Origin: Pseudomonas migulae
Lineage (GTDB): Bacteria; Pseudomonadota; Gammaproteobacteria; Pseudomonadales; Pseudomonadaceae
DNA: 64,000 bases
Assembly (NCBI RefSeq): GCF_024169315.1
Contig: NZ_JALJWR010000001.1
Span: forward strand, 1,261,501 to 1,325,500
Reading direction: 5' to 3'
Made by a program: the position numbers and the translations under genes. Every line of letters starts with the position of its first letter. Within the stretch, counting starts at the first letter, position 1. Positions 63,715-64,000 of the stretch are shown one piece after another. A model generated the notes under the pieces. It had not been told where the DNA came from. It did not search any database and saw only the letters and a list, made by a program, of their open reading frames with translations.

Positions 63715-64000
63715 TCAGCGTTTGAGCTTGCGCGCGGCGGCGTTATCGGTGGCCACGCGGAATGCCGCGGCCATGGCGCCAACGTCGGCGGTGCCTTTGC
63801 CGACGATGTCGTACGCCACGCCATGGGCCGGGGTGGCATAGACGGTCTTGAGGCCACCGGTCAGGGTCACGCCGGACGAGAAGCCCAGCAGCTTGGTCGC
63901 GATCTGGCCCTGGTCGTGATACATGATCACCACTGCGTCGAAATCGCCGTTGCGCGCCTTGATGAACACCGTGTCGGAAGGAAACGGCCCTTCGCAGGCC
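63715..64000 (-). CDS. PdxA-like dehydrogenase, C-terminal part (cut by window edge)
   Basis: The last 94 codons of a PdxA-family NAD-dependent hydroxyacid-phosphate dehydrogenase, ending at 63715. The reading GPFPSDTVFIKARNGDFDAV, then VIMYHDQGQIATKLLGFSSG, ATPAHGVAYDIVGKGTADVG, matches the PdxA metal/substrate region (MYHDQG). The 'GQIATKLLGF' version is that of PdxA2-type proteins found in aromatic and sugar-acid operons rather than vitamin B6 synthesis. It lies 66 bases upstream of the dehalogenase-like gene in the same direction; its 5' part is off the window. Confidence 0.9.
   Translation of the reverse strand, partial: ACEGPFPSDTVFIKARNGDFDAVVIMYHDQGQIATKLLGFSSGVTLTGGLKTVYATPAHGVAYDIVGKGTADVGAMAAAFRVATDNAAARKLKR

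Overview
The window looks like a chromosomal segment of a Pseudomonas of the P. fluorescens lineage. The reasons are high G+C, OprD-type porin and DUF485-ActP gene pairs, REP-like palindromic pairs of the 'GTGGGAGCGGGCTTGCTC' and 'GGCGAGGGGATTTATCCCC' types, and an ACC deaminase (AcdS) of the Pseudomonas UW4 kind with a divergent AcdR. I saw no rRNA, tRNA, CRISPR array, insertion sequence or prophage.

Layout. 0-4 kb: end of an acyl-CoA dehydrogenase, an enoyl-CoA hydratase, a solitary ybdD-like gene, a LysR regulator and a divergent dicarboxylate-type symporter. 4-15.5 kb: a same-strand five-gene locus encoding an exported alpha/beta hydrolase, a TpsB outer-membrane transporter fused to a second porin-like barrel, a HMW1-like TpsA adhesin, an exported argininosuccinate-lyase-like protein and a HMW1C-type cytoplasmic N-glycosyltransferase. 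This is the most unusual system in the window. 15.8-22.5 kb: a second pyruvate-dehydrogenase-like E2/E1 pair, two small related unknown genes, acdS and acdR; together they suggest a route from ACC through 2-oxobutyrate to propionyl-CoA. 22.5-27.1 kb: a LuxR regulator with a degenerate HD-GYP-like domain, a secreted hydrolase, a small Pseudomonas-type gene with a structured leader, and a sorbosone-dehydrogenase-like lipoprotein.

27.2-40.8 kb: a catabolic island read on the plus strand from a divergent LysR gene. It holds an iron alcohol dehydrogenase, enoyl-CoA hydratase, class III CoA transferase, TRAP transporter (DctP plus fused DctQM), FlK-like thioesterase, two amidohydrolase-2 proteins, a 2-oxoglutarate-semialdehyde-type dehydrogenase, an exported PPC/DUF296 protein and an OprD-type porin. 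These would bring an organic acid across the outer membrane, through the periplasm and into CoA-linked breakdown; the substrate is not evident. 41.2-45.4 kb: katG, then an MFS drug exporter with more A+T-rich codons than its neighbours, preceded by a terminator-like hairpin and an 11-codon leader ORF that look like an attenuator.

45.4-52.2 kb: a 27-residue membrane protein, a YbdK-like carboxylate-amine ligase, a TreS-like GH13 enzyme, an EAL protein, an AraC regulator and a GGDEF protein. 52.3-60.1 kb: two nitronate-monooxygenase-like proteins, a MOSC protein, cytochrome b561 and DUF485-ActP, framed by two paralogous LysR regulators. 60-64 kb: two MFS transporters, a fluoroacetate-dehalogenase-like hydrolase and the 3' part of a pdxA-like gene that runs off the window. 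All functions are read from sequence pattern and family memory; no database search was run.
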